Source: Costus lasius (taxonomy: Eukaryota; Streptophyta; Magnoliopsida; Zingiberales; Costaceae). From it: a stretch of DNA of 64,000 nt. The notes under the pieces were generated by a model, which worked only from the letters and a program-made list of their open reading frames with translations, was not told where the DNA came from and ran no database searches. Position 1 is the first letter of the stretch. Each line of letters begins with the position of its first letter. Position numbers and translations under genes: made by a program. Below, piece by piece: positions 48,198 through 60,160 of the stretch. The stretch spans positions 124,387,493 through 124,451,492 of the forward strand of contig CM050448.1 of NCBI GenBank assembly GCA_027563935.2, written 5' to 3'.

Positions 48198-48720
48198 TTT
48201 TCTGGAGCAGAGCAGGTAGCGCGTTTGCTCCGGTATGCTTGTTCTTGTACTCGCTCATATAATCGATGCTTCGGCTTGGTAGGGCATTAATGAAGAGTCG
48301 GTGAGGGAAGATGAATGAGCTGCAGCTGGCAAAATAAAAGACTCCTGCGCGCATGTTATCTGATAATTTATGCAGCGGGGAACTGGCATTCATTGAATTT
48401 CAATTAATGATTTCACAGGTGACAGTTGGGCCAATGAATTTTCAACTCATATATTCTTCGATCAGGATCCATATCTGATCATTTGCGTGTTTGAATTTAA
48501 CGTGGATTAATTCACTTTCAAAGACAACGAGTCAACATTTGCAGAAAGAACATGATGGCACGTAGGGCAGCTTGTAGAGCATCAACAAATAATGTCTGTG
48601 ATCGTGACTGTACCATCTTATTGAATTTAAAGTAAATTGAACCCTGATGAGATCAATTATGAAGTCTAGCGTTAGAGGCTGAGGAGGCTGCTACCTGCCC
48701 TTCTTCTAGAACAAAATTTA

Positions 48721-49066
48721 TAAGCGCCTAAGTGCCGGGGGCGCTTAAATCTAATAGATGAAAAAAAAAATTTCTAAAATAATATACATCGTAAGCTATT
48801 TAATAATATTAATATTAAGATATTTTAAATTATATATACATAAAAAATACCTTAATCAATATTATATAAGAGATAAAAAATATTTTTTATATAATAAAAA
48901 AATTTAATATTAGTTAACATATTTTTTATATATACGTAATATAAAATATCACAATATTGATACCATTAAATATTTTATAAGGTGTACATCATTTTTAAAA
49001 ATAAAAATAAAAATAAAATTTTTATCTATTAAATTTAAGCGCCCTCGTTTTTGCCCTTAGCACCCT
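48721..49066. mobile_element. Foldback MITE
   Basis: Left arm GGGGGCGCTTAAATCTAATA and right arm with the complement of GAGGGCGCTTAAATTTAATA enclose an AT-rich interior resembling that of the MITE at 1282-1615. The outer parts AAGCGCCTAAGTGCC and GCCCTTAGCACCCTTAA are also roughly complementary. Exact ends and target duplication are uncertain. Confidence 0.7.
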
Positions 49067-49069
49067 TAA

Positions 49070-49944
49070 GGCTCTGTTTCATTCAACGGATGCGAAACAG
49101 AGGAAAATCAGAGAGGGATTCCAAATCCCTACGGATGGAGATGCAATCACGTGACTATCACGTGAATCCATCCGCCCGCTGTTGCACGCGGACGCGAATC
49201 GCGGCGGGGAGCGGGAGGGGGCGGCTGTCGTCGCGCGGAGGCAGGTCGCCGACTGTCGGAGGCTGGAGGTAAGCTCGCAGCGCGGCGGCGAGGCTGGAGG
49301 CGAGCTCGCAGGGCGGCGGTGAGGCTGGAGGCGAGGACGAGGCTGGAGGATGGAGGCGAGCTCGCAGGGCAGCAGCGGAGGACAACGGCTCCAGCGGTGG
49401 CCATTAGAGGCGGAAGGATGCTCCTGCTTCGCTCCAGCGGCAGGCGGCAGCGAGGAGAGGCACCAGCAGAAGGCTGACGGCGGAGGTCAGAGGCGGACGC
49501 GAGGGGGAGGCGGAGGTCGAAGGTCGGAGGTAGAGGTGAGGGGGACGTTGCTTCCGTGGTTGGAGCCGCGGAGATGTCGCACGCGGACGGAGCAGCCGCA
49601 GGCGGACGCGGAAATGTCGCACGCGAGCACGAGACGCGGGGAGAGGCTCCAGCGGTAGGCAGACGCGAGGGGGAGGCGGAGGTCGTAGGTCGGAGGCTTG
49701 CTGAGAGGGGGGACGTTGCTTCCGACCTAGTTCGGAGGTCGGAGCAGCGGCAGGCGGACGCGGAGACGTCGCGCGAGCGCGAGACGTTGCTTCCGTTGCT
49801 TTTCCGCCTTTTTTTGGAGGGGCTCGAAAAATGGCACTGTAGCCGTTTGGATTTCCATCCCTCCGAATCCGTCCTGCAATGAAACTAGGGAAAAAAGGAA
49901 AATCTATCCGCCCCCGCTAGTTTTCCCTGCAACAAAACAGAGCG
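49070..49944. mobile_element. PIF/Harbinger-like non-autonomous element with GC-rich core
   Basis: Inverted ends GGCTCTGTTTCATTC and the complement of CAACAAAACAGAGCG, flanked by TAA on both sides (49067-49069, 49945-49947), match the TTA/TAA target preference and terminal style of Tourist-type elements. The core (49150-49800) is strongly GC-rich and built from GGCGGAGGTCGGAGG and GAGGCTGGAGGCGAGC modules. The long frames on both strands arise from this composition and show no transposase signature. Confidence 0.75.
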
Positions 49945-49947
49945 TAA

Positions 49948-51688
49948 GAGTTTTTTTCCTTCTTCTACCTTTCACATTGTAGACTCAGCTGGAAATGTCA
50001 TTGATAAAGCTAGGGGAGGCTGGATCCATTGCAGGCTCAAGGAAACTCTCGTGAGAAAAGTCAACGCCACTTCACCTTTGCGGATATGATACATTTCTAT
50101 TTTCTAGCATGTGATGAGTTGTGCGTAAAGTCAAACTTGGAAGAAAAAGGGAGGGGAAAGGAATTGCTAGTCAATACTGCCAAAAAAAATTACGTGTCCT
50201 GCACAATCATTCTCGAAGTTTTATATAATGAAATGCATGTGGCTTACTCTTGAAGCCACCTGTGTATTCTTTGCGAACAGCTCTAGGCTTCACTTGGAAA
50301 AGGTAGATTTCTTATAAGAACGTCCTCCTGGCGCCAATAAGTTTTATTAGAATTGGAGGAGGATTATTTTAATAATTTGTTATATAAACAGTAAGCGGCG
50401 CTTTTAATGACCAAGAAAATAATCTCTTTGCTTGACAACTCATCTAGTCTCATGTTTAATAAATGTTCTAATAAAATATTTATACCATTTAATCAAAGAC
50501 AACAAATTTGCTGATATTTTTAATTAGATTTCTATTATTTCATATTGAATGCATAAATTAAAAATATGATAAGCACCACTAATACACTGTATGGTACCTG
50601 TATTACAGGATTTATTGATTGTTTTAAAACACATCATTCCATTATTATCAAAACTAATTTAATTGTATTATGAATGTAAAGAACACTATGAAATTGTCTT
50701 ACTACAATATGTGTAAAATATAATGATTTTTTTTAAAAAAAATAAAAATAAAATATAAAACTCGAATGAATTTGATTAAAAAAAATAGAACCCCAAATCA
50801 AGAAAATCACAAACCAAACCGATTAGGAGAATTATAATGCTAAAAATGTTAAGAAAATCAATTTGCATAAATCACAATAAAAATTTATAAGATATTTAGT
50901 TAATAATTTTTTAAATTATTTAAAATAATATTTTATTTTATTTTTTAATATTAAAATTTTAAATTATTTAAAATAATAATAATTAAAATATTAAATAAAA
51001 TTATATAAATGATTCTTTTATACAAGTAGAAGTAGAAGCTAAAAAATATTAAATTATAGTTTTCACAAATATATCAAATTATAATTTTTTTTTAACTGCT
51101 ATTATTTTTTACTATTTTTTTTTACTTCTGTTTTTCATTACTAATTTTATATTTATTTTTTACTTAAAAATTATTTAAAAACAACAGCTTAAAAAAGAGA
51201 CAAAACAGACCCCAAATTAGACTTTATCCACCATATGAGATGGCTCCTCTAAAATCTCTAAAACCATTTTTGGAGACACTCTTCCTCTACAAATTGTTTG
51301 GGTCAGGATTTTTTGTCCACAGTCCAAACTTGGAAGGACCCAAAAATTTCATCCATTTTCGGAAAAACATATTTTTCCTATCCGACGAAATCTAATAAAA
51401 TCTGGTCGCTTGGACGAAGGTAAGACACGAGTGCACAAGGCTGATTGCAGAAAATAGTTTCCTCAACACGGCTTTGGCCTCTCGTCTGAAGAACAATGCT
51501 GAATCAGAGAATTATTGTGGTCTCTTTCTCCTATACTCTCATTTAAATATATACACGAAGAATATTGGATCTCAGCAAACAAAACTACTACGAGGTGCAA
51601 GACAAAAAGATCGACACCTTTATGCTACTGTTGCAAAACCATTATCACACAATTTGATCTGTGCAGATTATCTCTTCGCCGTGTAGTT
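49948..51688. other. AT-rich intergenic, no supported gene
   Basis: Contains homopolymer and AT-rich tracts (about 50700-51180). No exon, RNA gene or paired repeat stands out. Confidence 0.55.
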
Positions 51689-51772
51689 CATTATCCTCTT
51701 TTGACGACCATTCTTTGTCGATGTGCTGCTCATTATCCTCTTTTGACGAACATTCTTTGTCGATGTGCTGCC
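51689..51772. repeat. Tandem duplication, 2 x 42 bp, over the stop codon of a gene
   Basis: CATTATCCTCTTTTGACGA starts at 51689 and at 51731 and differs by one or two bases per unit. The stop codon of the minus-strand gene (51735-51733) lies in the unit at 51731-51772. The other unit falls in the 3' UTR and carries the same stop. Confidence 0.9.
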
Positions 51773-54700
51773 ACTTCCGAGGCAGTTTTTTTCTCCTTCG
51801 CTTTACTGTTGCTACCAGATTCCTTCGGAACGCTACTTCTGCAAAGGGGAGTTCCACCTCCCGTGCTCCGGTGGCTAACCTTACTTTGAGATTGAGTAGT
51901 CTGGTTTGTGCTCTGCATTTTTGGGAACGTTTGTCTCTTAATAATTCGGTTCTGCTTTCCTATGAGATCATCGTTATCTGAATGGAAATGGGCAATCAGT
52001 ATAAATTATCTCAACTACTAATTCTGAAGCAGAGAACTAGAATAAAGAGTCCATTATTTCCTCAGACTTCCAAGCAAGGTGAAAAACAGTAGACACGAAA
52101 CAAGTGACATTATTTGTCTGTAACTATCTTGCATTGTTCATTGGCATGTTGATATTTATAGTTTAATTATCTAAAGCAGGAAAAAAAAGAAAATATGAAT
52201 CCATGACAGCTTGTCCCCTTTGGTTAATGAGGGTCATTCACTTAATTAGATAAAAAAAAATGTTAAGTTTGAAGCACTTAATATTCTAGATTTGTCTCTG
52301 GTTCTGTAATCACTTTCCCATAGAATAATGCAAACTTTTTCAGAATGTCATTCCTTATTTTAGCTAACTGCAGGAAAATGTCAACTTAGCACTCAAGGAG
52401 CATTTAATTTGTCTTAGTTCTCTATTCAAAATTTTAAGTTGTACCAAATCAGTAGAATTAGATAAGAAATAATTAAGACAAAATATAAAAGTTTGTTTAG
52501 ATACGAAACAACATGAGATGCTAAATTACTTCAAATTTTAAAATATCATTATTTAGATGAGGCATTTATGGTGACGATATGATAATACATCAATGTTATA
52601 CAGTATTAAAGATAAGTTCAATTTACTTTGAATATGTTTGGTATCAAATTATCAAGTAAGAATACATTGCATCAATCAATACCAGTACATATATATATAC
52701 TTATACATATACATACTTACACATATACATATACATACATATACAAACATTTATGTACTGGTAACAACCATGTACCAATACCACTATGCTGTCGTACAAA
52801 TTGGGTTTTGTTCCAAGTTCATCCAAGGGTGTGAAAAGTGGTAGCAACTATCAATCACAGCTACAACAGCTTCTCTGGTTTGCTGTACAAGATTCTATAT
52901 TGAATTGTCATGATCTTACTATCTCAGTGATCTAATCCTGGGTGTTTATTTTATTGTCTGATTTCATCTAGCCTTCAGTCGAACCAACCAGTTTATTGTT
53001 AGAATTCCATATGTGCCTGAAAAATCAGACATATTTTTAGAACTACCAATTTTGATCCAACTCGACCAATTCCAATCCAAATCGGCCAATCCAACAATCT
53101 AACCCAGAAGATTATTACTTCAGCTAGCTGAGGGAAAAAGATTAATACAGAACAATTTGGGCATTCGGTTTCTTTCTCAATGTTGTCGTGAGTATTACTT
53201 ATAGGTCCAAGCTATTAGTGAAGTTATTGGCTGCATAAGATTTTAACATTTGAAATTTTGAATACTGTGCTGAAACACATAAACCTGCCATTTATTCTTC
53301 ATTATAAGTGGCTACCTTCTGTATGAAGTCAATGTGCTTTTTTCTCTCTATTCATTGGGTTTGAACCTCTTTGATGATCTCGTTGGCTGTGGTTATAAGT
53401 ATACTTACTAGAAATGCAGCAGGCTCTGTACTTAATATTTGATAATCTAATTAGTAACGTATTTTAGTATGCTTCACTTTCTTGGCGTTGCAATTTGAAT
53501 TTTTGTTACTGAGCAATAAATATTATAATTGAATTAACAAAACTACTAAAACTAGATTTCGAGGATGCAGATCAAAGCAAGCCTATAAAATCATAAAACT
53601 AACTAGGAAATCAAAAAGGACACATAAGATGCTTTGCTAGCCACACTTTAAATAAGGGCCAATTTCAATATGGTATCTACAGCTTGCCCTGATTTTTATT
53701 TTAGCCCCTACGGTTTTAAAAATTCTCGATTGGCCATTGTTGTTTGGAGTTTAATTTCAAGTTGATTGCTTCTTGTGCTTCAAATAGTTCATTGGCAGCA
53801 ACCAAAAGGAGGCCAAAGTTTAAATCAGTTCGTCTTGAAAGGTGCCAAAATGAAAATAAACATTAAAATGATCATTTAGTTATTGATTAAACGATTACCT
53901 GGACTTGATAAGACAGCACGAGGTCGTGGAACTGAACTAGCCCTCTTTTTGGTCCTATTGTCCTCGTTGACAATTTTTACACTCTTCCCTGTTGATCAAA
54001 TTTGATGTGAGATTATTCCGTTTTCTGCTGAGTAATGCATATTTTGATGTGCAAAGTTAATGTACATAAAGAACCTTCAGATATTGAAGTAGGAGATGCT
54101 GGCAAGTCCCTGTGGAGAGAAAAATGATGTTTCCCATGCAACAAAGGAGGGTCTTTTGCAGATTCCTTGCCTGAGAAAAGAAACACATATCATGCAGGGA
54201 AGCTGGATGGCGTTCAATATGTTTATAGTTGATAGCAGGGGAAACTACTGAATTTTGACATCTTAATTGACTTTAATGTTAAGTGATGATACTCCCTAAC
54301 TGCAGCAAATAGCAAAAGTAGGCTCATGCAACAAATGATTTTTGCTACCATAAAAACTAGAGTGCAAAAAGGTTCTCTTTTATCTCTTTTATCAGAAAAA
54401 TTAAAGCCAAATTAATTGAAATCCTTCAGTGGGGAAATTATTATCTTCGATTCCACAACAACATAAATTAAAATCCTTAAAAAATCTATTAAAACACTGC
54501 ACATAGCAGAGGATGTAATGAGTTAGTACTGTCTGCAGATGGTAACCTTCATAGGACCTAAAATAAGCTCGTATGTTATTGAAAGATAGGTTATAAACAA
54601 AATATAAATGGCTGTTAATATTCACAATCATTAATGAAACAAGAAGAAGTGTCTCTTTACTGTAGTTTGCCGGTAGAGTTTTCAGCGGTGGCAGCACTTC

Positions 54701-54808
54701 TATTTTGAGAGTTTCGATGATTCTTGTGACAAATGAGATATCCGCTTCTTCTTTCAAAGTAAGTTCTTCTCGCTCTCTGACCTTGATTCGCGGGTACACT
54801 TTGAACAT
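51733..54808 (-). CDS. Plant protein of unknown function, Ser/Lys-rich (four coding exons)
   Basis: Exons 54808-54661, 54170-54075, 53988-53899 and 51977-51733 join with phase 1 at every junction and give 192 residues, which strongly supports a real gene. The protein starts MFKVYPRIKVREREELTLKE, then ADISFVTRIIETLKIEVLPP. The middle has RASSVPRPRAVLSSPD joined to NDDLIGKQNR across the last splice site; I recall this SVPRPRAVLSSPDND-type motif from uncharacterised plant proteins. The C-terminus is basic and low-complexity (Ser, Thr, Lys), ending EVAAHRQRMFVKRG. No enzyme motif, membrane segment or signal peptide is visible. It is probably a disordered, possibly nuclear protein, which is inference. 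An untranslated first exon near 55374-55470 with a GTAAGT donor is likely. The last intron is 1.9 kb. Confidence 0.8.
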
Positions 54809-56244
54809 GCAACAGGAAAACCAATCAGTCACAGAAGATTAAGAAATATTTGATGAGAATTCTATTGCATCACTTTCAAAACTATCTAAACTGGCAAAAA
54901 AAACTTATTCCATGTGTTTAATCACCGGTTATTTTCAGCGTTACTTTATCAAAAAAAATTCATCTTAATCTCCAAGGTTATACATCGTTTTCAATTTTAT
55001 CATAATCCTTCTAATACAATTCCACTGAAATAAAACGTGGCATATCCTGATTATTAAAAGAAAAAGACAGGATTTTGTGCTCGTCACCTCGGATTGCTCA
55101 TCATACCCAGGAAGTAGATTAAGAACTATGATAGGAATTCCCTCGTCAAGGAACACGAAGGTAAATTAAACATTATAAAAGAAAATCAAGAACAGAACAG
55201 AAAACACCGAAATTCCTTGTTCAAAAATTGAAAAACCCTTATTACTACGTGATCGGACAAGTCGACAGGAACACCTCAAAGTCCAAAGGAAGAGAATCGG
55301 TGACACAAAACGCAGGAAAACCAGCAGATTTGATGCAAGAAACAAGAGAGGAATTAATCAAAACTTACTTTTTTAAAAAATCGCAGCAATCAAAGAGGCA
55401 GATTCCTCTTCGCCCAACTCCGCTTCCTTTTTCGCGGCGGCGAATAGCGAATAACTCAATAGGATTTGGTGTATGAAAGGGTCAGTGATGCAAAAGATTC
55501 GCATTCAAATAGGGGCTAAATAAAGGCATAAAGCCGTGTGCAGCACCACAAAGCTGACCGATCATACGCAAAGAATCGGCGTCCAAAATTCAAAAGCTGA
55601 CCATCAATCAGGGTTTTTTTGGAGTTTCTTTTCTTCGTTTTGGGACAAAGTGAAGGCAATTTGCCATTTGTTGCATCCACCCTTCACCTTTTCTTTGTCC
55701 TTTTGTTTGCGTTGGAATGCAATTAAATGCTTATTCTCTTGCTAATTTTATTTTGGTCCTTCATATTTTTCGCACGTTTCCTTTTTTTTTGTCACACGTT
55801 TCCATAAATCGTAAAGCACTTATATGATATATCGCATATGATCATTAATTAAACGTTTAACAGACTTAATTAATGCAGTGATTAATGTGTGTAACCAATG
55901 AAAATATGATATACGTATAAAATTAGCGGAAATTACGCCTAATTTTCAGATGGGCGATCCTAATCATAGGCCCGCGAGGCCGTAGCCCAAAATCCACTTC
56001 TGGCCCATATCCTTAACCTGAACTCTACGACAGTTCGAACGAGCGAGCGGGAGAAACAGAGCGCGCGAGAGAGGATGATCGACATCGCGAGAGCTTTCCG
56101 GCCGCCGCTCCTTCCCCCTTCCCCGGATCTATATATAGATCTGCCTCCCGAAGTTCCCCGCCTTCGAAACCCCAATCCCGTCCACTTCTCCAGGCTGCTC
56201 TGAGAGGCCCCCGCCATCGGCCTTGATGAGGCGTCTCACGGCCG

Positions 56245-56705
56245 ATGAAGTTTGTCGCCGAGGGTTTGTGGATCGGCTGTAAGAAGAAGACGATCTCCGT
56301 GTCGCATACGCCTTTCGTGGTGTGCCTGGCCGCGAGAAATCTGAGCGAAGACACCTTCCGCAGCTACATTGCCCAGGAGATTCACTTTCTCAAGGCGTTC
56401 TCTCAATCGTGAGTCAATGCTATGTTTATTGGTTCTTTGGTTGAAAAATGTCGTTCAAACACTTCTGTAGAACGATTCTGAAATGTATTCGCAGATAACT
56501 CTTGTATATCTCTCTCGCGCTGTTGATATGGCTGATCGTTTTGCATTTGTTCTTCCATTTGTCTTGTGATTGAGGATAAATGGTTCTTGTTTACTTGATA
56601 ATATTTAGAAATGAGATGGCGGGCGACTACCCCGATGACGACGATAAGGCTGCAATCAAGAGAAGTGTTCTTGAAAAGCTTAAAATGCACGATTCAGTAG
56701 CTCGG
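56245..56705 (+). pseudogene. First two exons of a TENA/TH2-like thiamin-salvage gene; remainder missing
   Basis: Plant TH2 is a bifunctional TENA/HAD protein that salvages thiamin breakdown products and dephosphorylates thiamin monophosphate. Exon 1 (56245-56408) encodes MKFVAEGLWIGCKKKTIS, then TPFVVCLAARNLSEDTFRSY and IAQEIHFLKAFSQS. Exon 2 (56609-56705), phase 2 to 0, encodes GDYPDDDDKAAIKRSVLEKL, then KMHDSVAR. These match the start of the TENA domain. The next expected exons (the EFLLATASG and CMRLYAYLG region, then the HAD half) are absent from 56706 to 58150, where a different gene begins. A donor GTAAGA is present but leads nowhere. An ATG at 56226 opens a short out-of-frame uORF. 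No transit-peptide frame is continuous upstream. Most simply a 3'-truncated copy; a very long intron interrupted by other genes is less likely. Confidence 0.78.
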
Positions 56706-58062
56706 GTAAGATCTCAAGCATTATTCTACTAATTAATCTTTGTGCTTTTGCTCTATCAAGTACAGTGAGTCTCTTCATGACAATTGTATTATGTTGAACA
56801 AGAAGCAAACTTAATATTAGAGGTATACAAGTAGGAATCAATTAGCATTACTTGAGTAAATCACTAAATATACCAAACACTTGTGAGAAACTGACTTACA
56901 CTTAGTAGATAAGCCCCTGGACTTAAAAATAGAAGATCTCAAATGGTAGATAATACCATGTTTATAACTTGATAAACTAAATAAAACAAAATAAATTATT
57001 TCATTGAGTTACTCAAATTACGTCAACGAGACCTAAATGGAGTACAATAATTTTTTACTCAACCTATGACCGAAACAATGTTATAGAATGGTATATCATT
57101 CATAATCAATTTTGATTTTGGCAATACTATATTTAGTTTGAACTCATCATAAATTTTATTATTAAATAATAAATCAAAATTGATTAGGGTCAACAAATTA
57201 AGTACTGTGGCATACAATATATGTTATTGTGTCTAATCATGCTAAATTAGTTCATTTTAGCTTTACTAAAAAAACCAGTTATAAAATCTAAAATAACATG
57301 AAATAAAAAGTAACGAGATATCATAGGGCAATCAATAGTAACGAGACATTCAATTGCATGCATTCATAAAACTAAGGGAATGTTGAGAGGAGAGAATAAG
57401 AAAGAATTAAGTTCAAATTAATGTTGTACATGACCACCATGCACCATGTGGAACCACTGATAGGAGATTCGTAGTTTGTGGTGTTAGCTCCTTCATACAT
57501 GGATCTTAATTATCGTACTTGAATATCACCTACACAGCTACACTTAATGTGCCGTTACATGAGACGATATAAGAGACAAAAAAATTATTTATTTATATTT
57601 TTTTCACAATCTCATTAGAGTTGAACCTATTTGGTTCGGGTTAAACTCATTGGACTAGCCTATATGTCTTAGACTCGCACAGCCAATTTCAAAAACACCT
57701 GGGTAGCGTGAAGATACCAGACCCACTGTAATATGGTGAGATCGGCCCACTTTCTCTCAATTCTACAAAAGACAATTAAATATTTCTAAGGTTGTTTTGG
57801 CCACCAAACTGGATTCCCTATTTAACTGTTCAGATTCCATCAATGGCCACTCATTCTTTTAGCTCGTGATTACTCATGTAAGCATGCATCATAAATAACA
57901 TTTACTAATTAATTAAGTAATAGTGTATGATTTAGATCTCGACTACAATCTAATGGCTCCAAAACCCGCCAGATCAAAGGCCAGGGTTCACGGCAATTTC
58001 CAGCTCGCTACAGCATCTCTGCACTGTGCATGCAGCCAAGAACATGGCATCACCTTCTTCCT
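56706..58062. other. Repeat-like sequence between the TH2 fragment and HyPRP
   Basis: No TENA or HAD exon is found. A small inverted repeat (AATCAATTTTGATTTTGG at about 57104 against AATCAAAATTGATTAGG at about 57169) looks like a MITE remnant. CATGCA/CATGCAT motifs (RY type) occur at about 57882 and 58028 in the HyPRP upstream region. Confidence 0.5.
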
Positions 58063-58069
58063 ATATAAA
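58063..58069 (+). promoter_or_regulatory. TATA box of the HyPRP gene
   Basis: TATATAA inside CTATATAAACCC, 84 bp before the start codon at 58153, which suits a short leader. Confidence 0.75.
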
Positions 58070-58152
58070 CCCTAAACCTCGCTGCAAACTGAACATCACT
58101 ACCACAACCAGCAGCTTAATTCGCTCCAACAACAGCTACGTAAACCTAAGCC

Positions 58153-58548
58153 ATGGCTTCCAAGGCTGCTCTTCTCATTCTCTCCCTCTGCCTCTTCCTC
58201 TCCGTCACAATGGGCTCCGGGGGGAATACTCCATGCTCGCCACCTCCGCCGCCCCAGAAGCCCCCCACGCCTTCCCCTCCTTCCACCGGCTCTTGCCCCG
58301 TCGACGCGCTGAAGCTCGGCGTCTGCGCCAACGTCCTCAACGGCCTGATCAGTGCCAAGGTGGGGAAGCCGCCCAAGGAGCCGTGCTGCACCCTGATCAA
58401 CGGCCTCGTCGACCTGGAGGCCGCGGTGTGCCTCTGCACCGCCATTAAGGCTAATGTGCTGGGCATCCACCTCAACCTCCCCATCAACCTCAGCTTGCTC
58501 CTCAACTACTGTGGAAACGACGTCCCCGCTGGCTTCAAGTGTGCTTGA
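58153..58548 (+). CDS. Hybrid proline-rich protein with 8-cysteine (hydrophobic seed/LTP-like) domain
   Basis: HyPRPs are secreted cell-wall-associated proteins of the lipid-transfer/2S-albumin superfamily, involved in development and stress (DC2.15/14-kDa proline-rich type). The intronless frame codes 131 residues. It has a signal peptide (about 1-22, [19 protein letters not shown]), a short Pro-rich linker ([20 protein letters not shown]) and the 8CM domain. All eight cysteines are present in the right order: SC-P, GVC, the CC pair in EPCCTLI, the CLC pair in [11 protein letters not shown], and the final KCA. The Pro-rich part is short, so it is closer to DC2.15 proteins than to long HyPRPs. 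A TATA box lies at 58063 and an AATAAA at 58700. Overlapping frames on both strands are shadows. Confidence 0.96.
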   Translation: MASKAALLILSLCLFLSVTMGSGGNTPCSPPPPPQKPPTPSPPSTGSCPVDALKLGVCANVLNGLISAKVGKPPKEPCCTLINGLVDLEAAVCLCTAIKANVLGIHLNLPINLSLLLNYCGNDVPAGFKCA

Positions 58549-58699
58549 TCAATTACTACTTGGCTGCTCTCTTCATCCAGTTTCCATTGCTTGATTGATT
58601 TGATGTGTTGAATGTTTCGATTAATTGTTGTCTGGTGGTCTATTGCATGTAAGCCCTGCTTTGTTTTTGTTTGCTCAGTGCTCTATTTTTCTTGGGAAG

Positions 58700-58705
58700 A
58701 ATAAA
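58700..58705 (+). terminator. Probable polyadenylation signal of HyPRP
   Basis: AATAAA 152 bp after the stop codon, preceded by a T-rich tract (GCTTTGTTTTTGTTTGCTC) resembling a plant far-upstream element. Confidence 0.5.
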
Positions 58706-60160
58706 AAAATAATTTGTGTTTGAATTTGGTCTTCGTTTAGGTGCAATTGGATTCGCTTTATGTTATGTTATTTGAATACATTAATTGTTATCTATAAATT
58801 TTCTTTCAAATTAATAATTTTATGGTATAATACATGTTTCTTGAGATTTCATAAAACACGCATGCTTATGGAGAAAGAGTGCACACTGGATAATGTACAT
58901 TAAACCTACTTAGTATTATGTAACAATCCTAATTTTTATCATACAAATTTATGAAAACAAATGCTAATGAATTAGAATGAGCATATTTCTTAATTATTAG
59001 TGAGAGTATATCATGATAATATTGTAATTTTAACATTACTTTTACAACTTAATGTGAGCGAATTCAGTAAGACTTGATAAGAACACACGGTAAACCAAAT
59101 ATGACAGGAGTCAAATTTCTCCAATCAACTCAAATTTAACGGTCTTAACGTATTGAAAAATCACATAACTAAAGATGTCGAACTTTTCTAAATGGTGTGT
59201 GGGTGTATACATACAAGATGAAGGCCTGAGTCAACGTCCACAAAAATCATGTCAATGATAATTTTCAAATGTGGTTTAAACTATATTGAATAAGGAGTTC
59301 ATTAACCAAGTTATATTCAATTTCAGCCACATTGTGTTAATTGATTTGTGTGGCTAAATTGGGAAGTGCTTTGGTCGGATTTGTTAGACTAAATTGAATC
59401 AAGCAAGTTGATGCAATCAATCTTAGAGCAGATCAACTCAAATGTGGCCCTGTTTTATCTAAATTTAAGTCAAATCTATGCCATATTTCAAGCATCCTTT
59501 TATTTCTCATAATTATGTGTGTGTGAGAGAGATCATCTTAGTTAAGCTTAATGACACATTTGATCTTCAAGATCTATATTATTTAATTAATCAGTTACAT
59601 TCAATGAACCAAATTTAAAGTGTGATATCTCTATTATTTTTAGTCTACGTTCGATTATGCTTGTGTCTATCTTTAACATTGATAACAAAAGGCAAGAGCA
59701 TGGTTGATTCAATGAAGTTGACAAAGATGACGTAAATAGGTACCAGGAGCAGTGCAGCAATTTAGATACAGAAGAAACGTAATCGGCTGATCATGGATTC
59801 ATTTCTTAACATTAGCCTCAGAAAAAAAAGCCGCGTACGATTAAGAAAAAAAATTGGAGGCTTTGACTATCTTTAGACTATCAAGAACCATGCATTATGC
59901 TGCTTTATATTTCGACGGCGAGGAAAGAACAGTAGGGGAAAAACCTGCAAAAGTTCTAATGCGTTACAAGTTTATGTACTGTGTGGTCTTTACCTTCACG
60001 ACTACAGATATTTCAAGCAAAAAGCCAAAAATAAGTCACAACGAAGTCCACAGATGAGTGTTCCATGAAAACACTTGTTAATTATACAAGGCCATGGTCT
60101 GGTAAAGAAAAAGGGACTTTTTCGAACAGGACGGAAGACCATCGTAGGTTTGCCTGTATT
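58706..60160. other. AT-rich intergenic, no supported gene
   Basis: Between HyPRP (+) and the VAP27 3' end (-). It includes the VAP27 3' UTR close to 60160. A short frame at 59854-60057 has no recognisable feature. Confidence 0.55.

Noticed and set aside
49147..49882. Several frames of 70-108 codons on both strands
   Set aside because: Compositional by-products of the GGCGGAGG-rich core of a MITE; no transposase motif.
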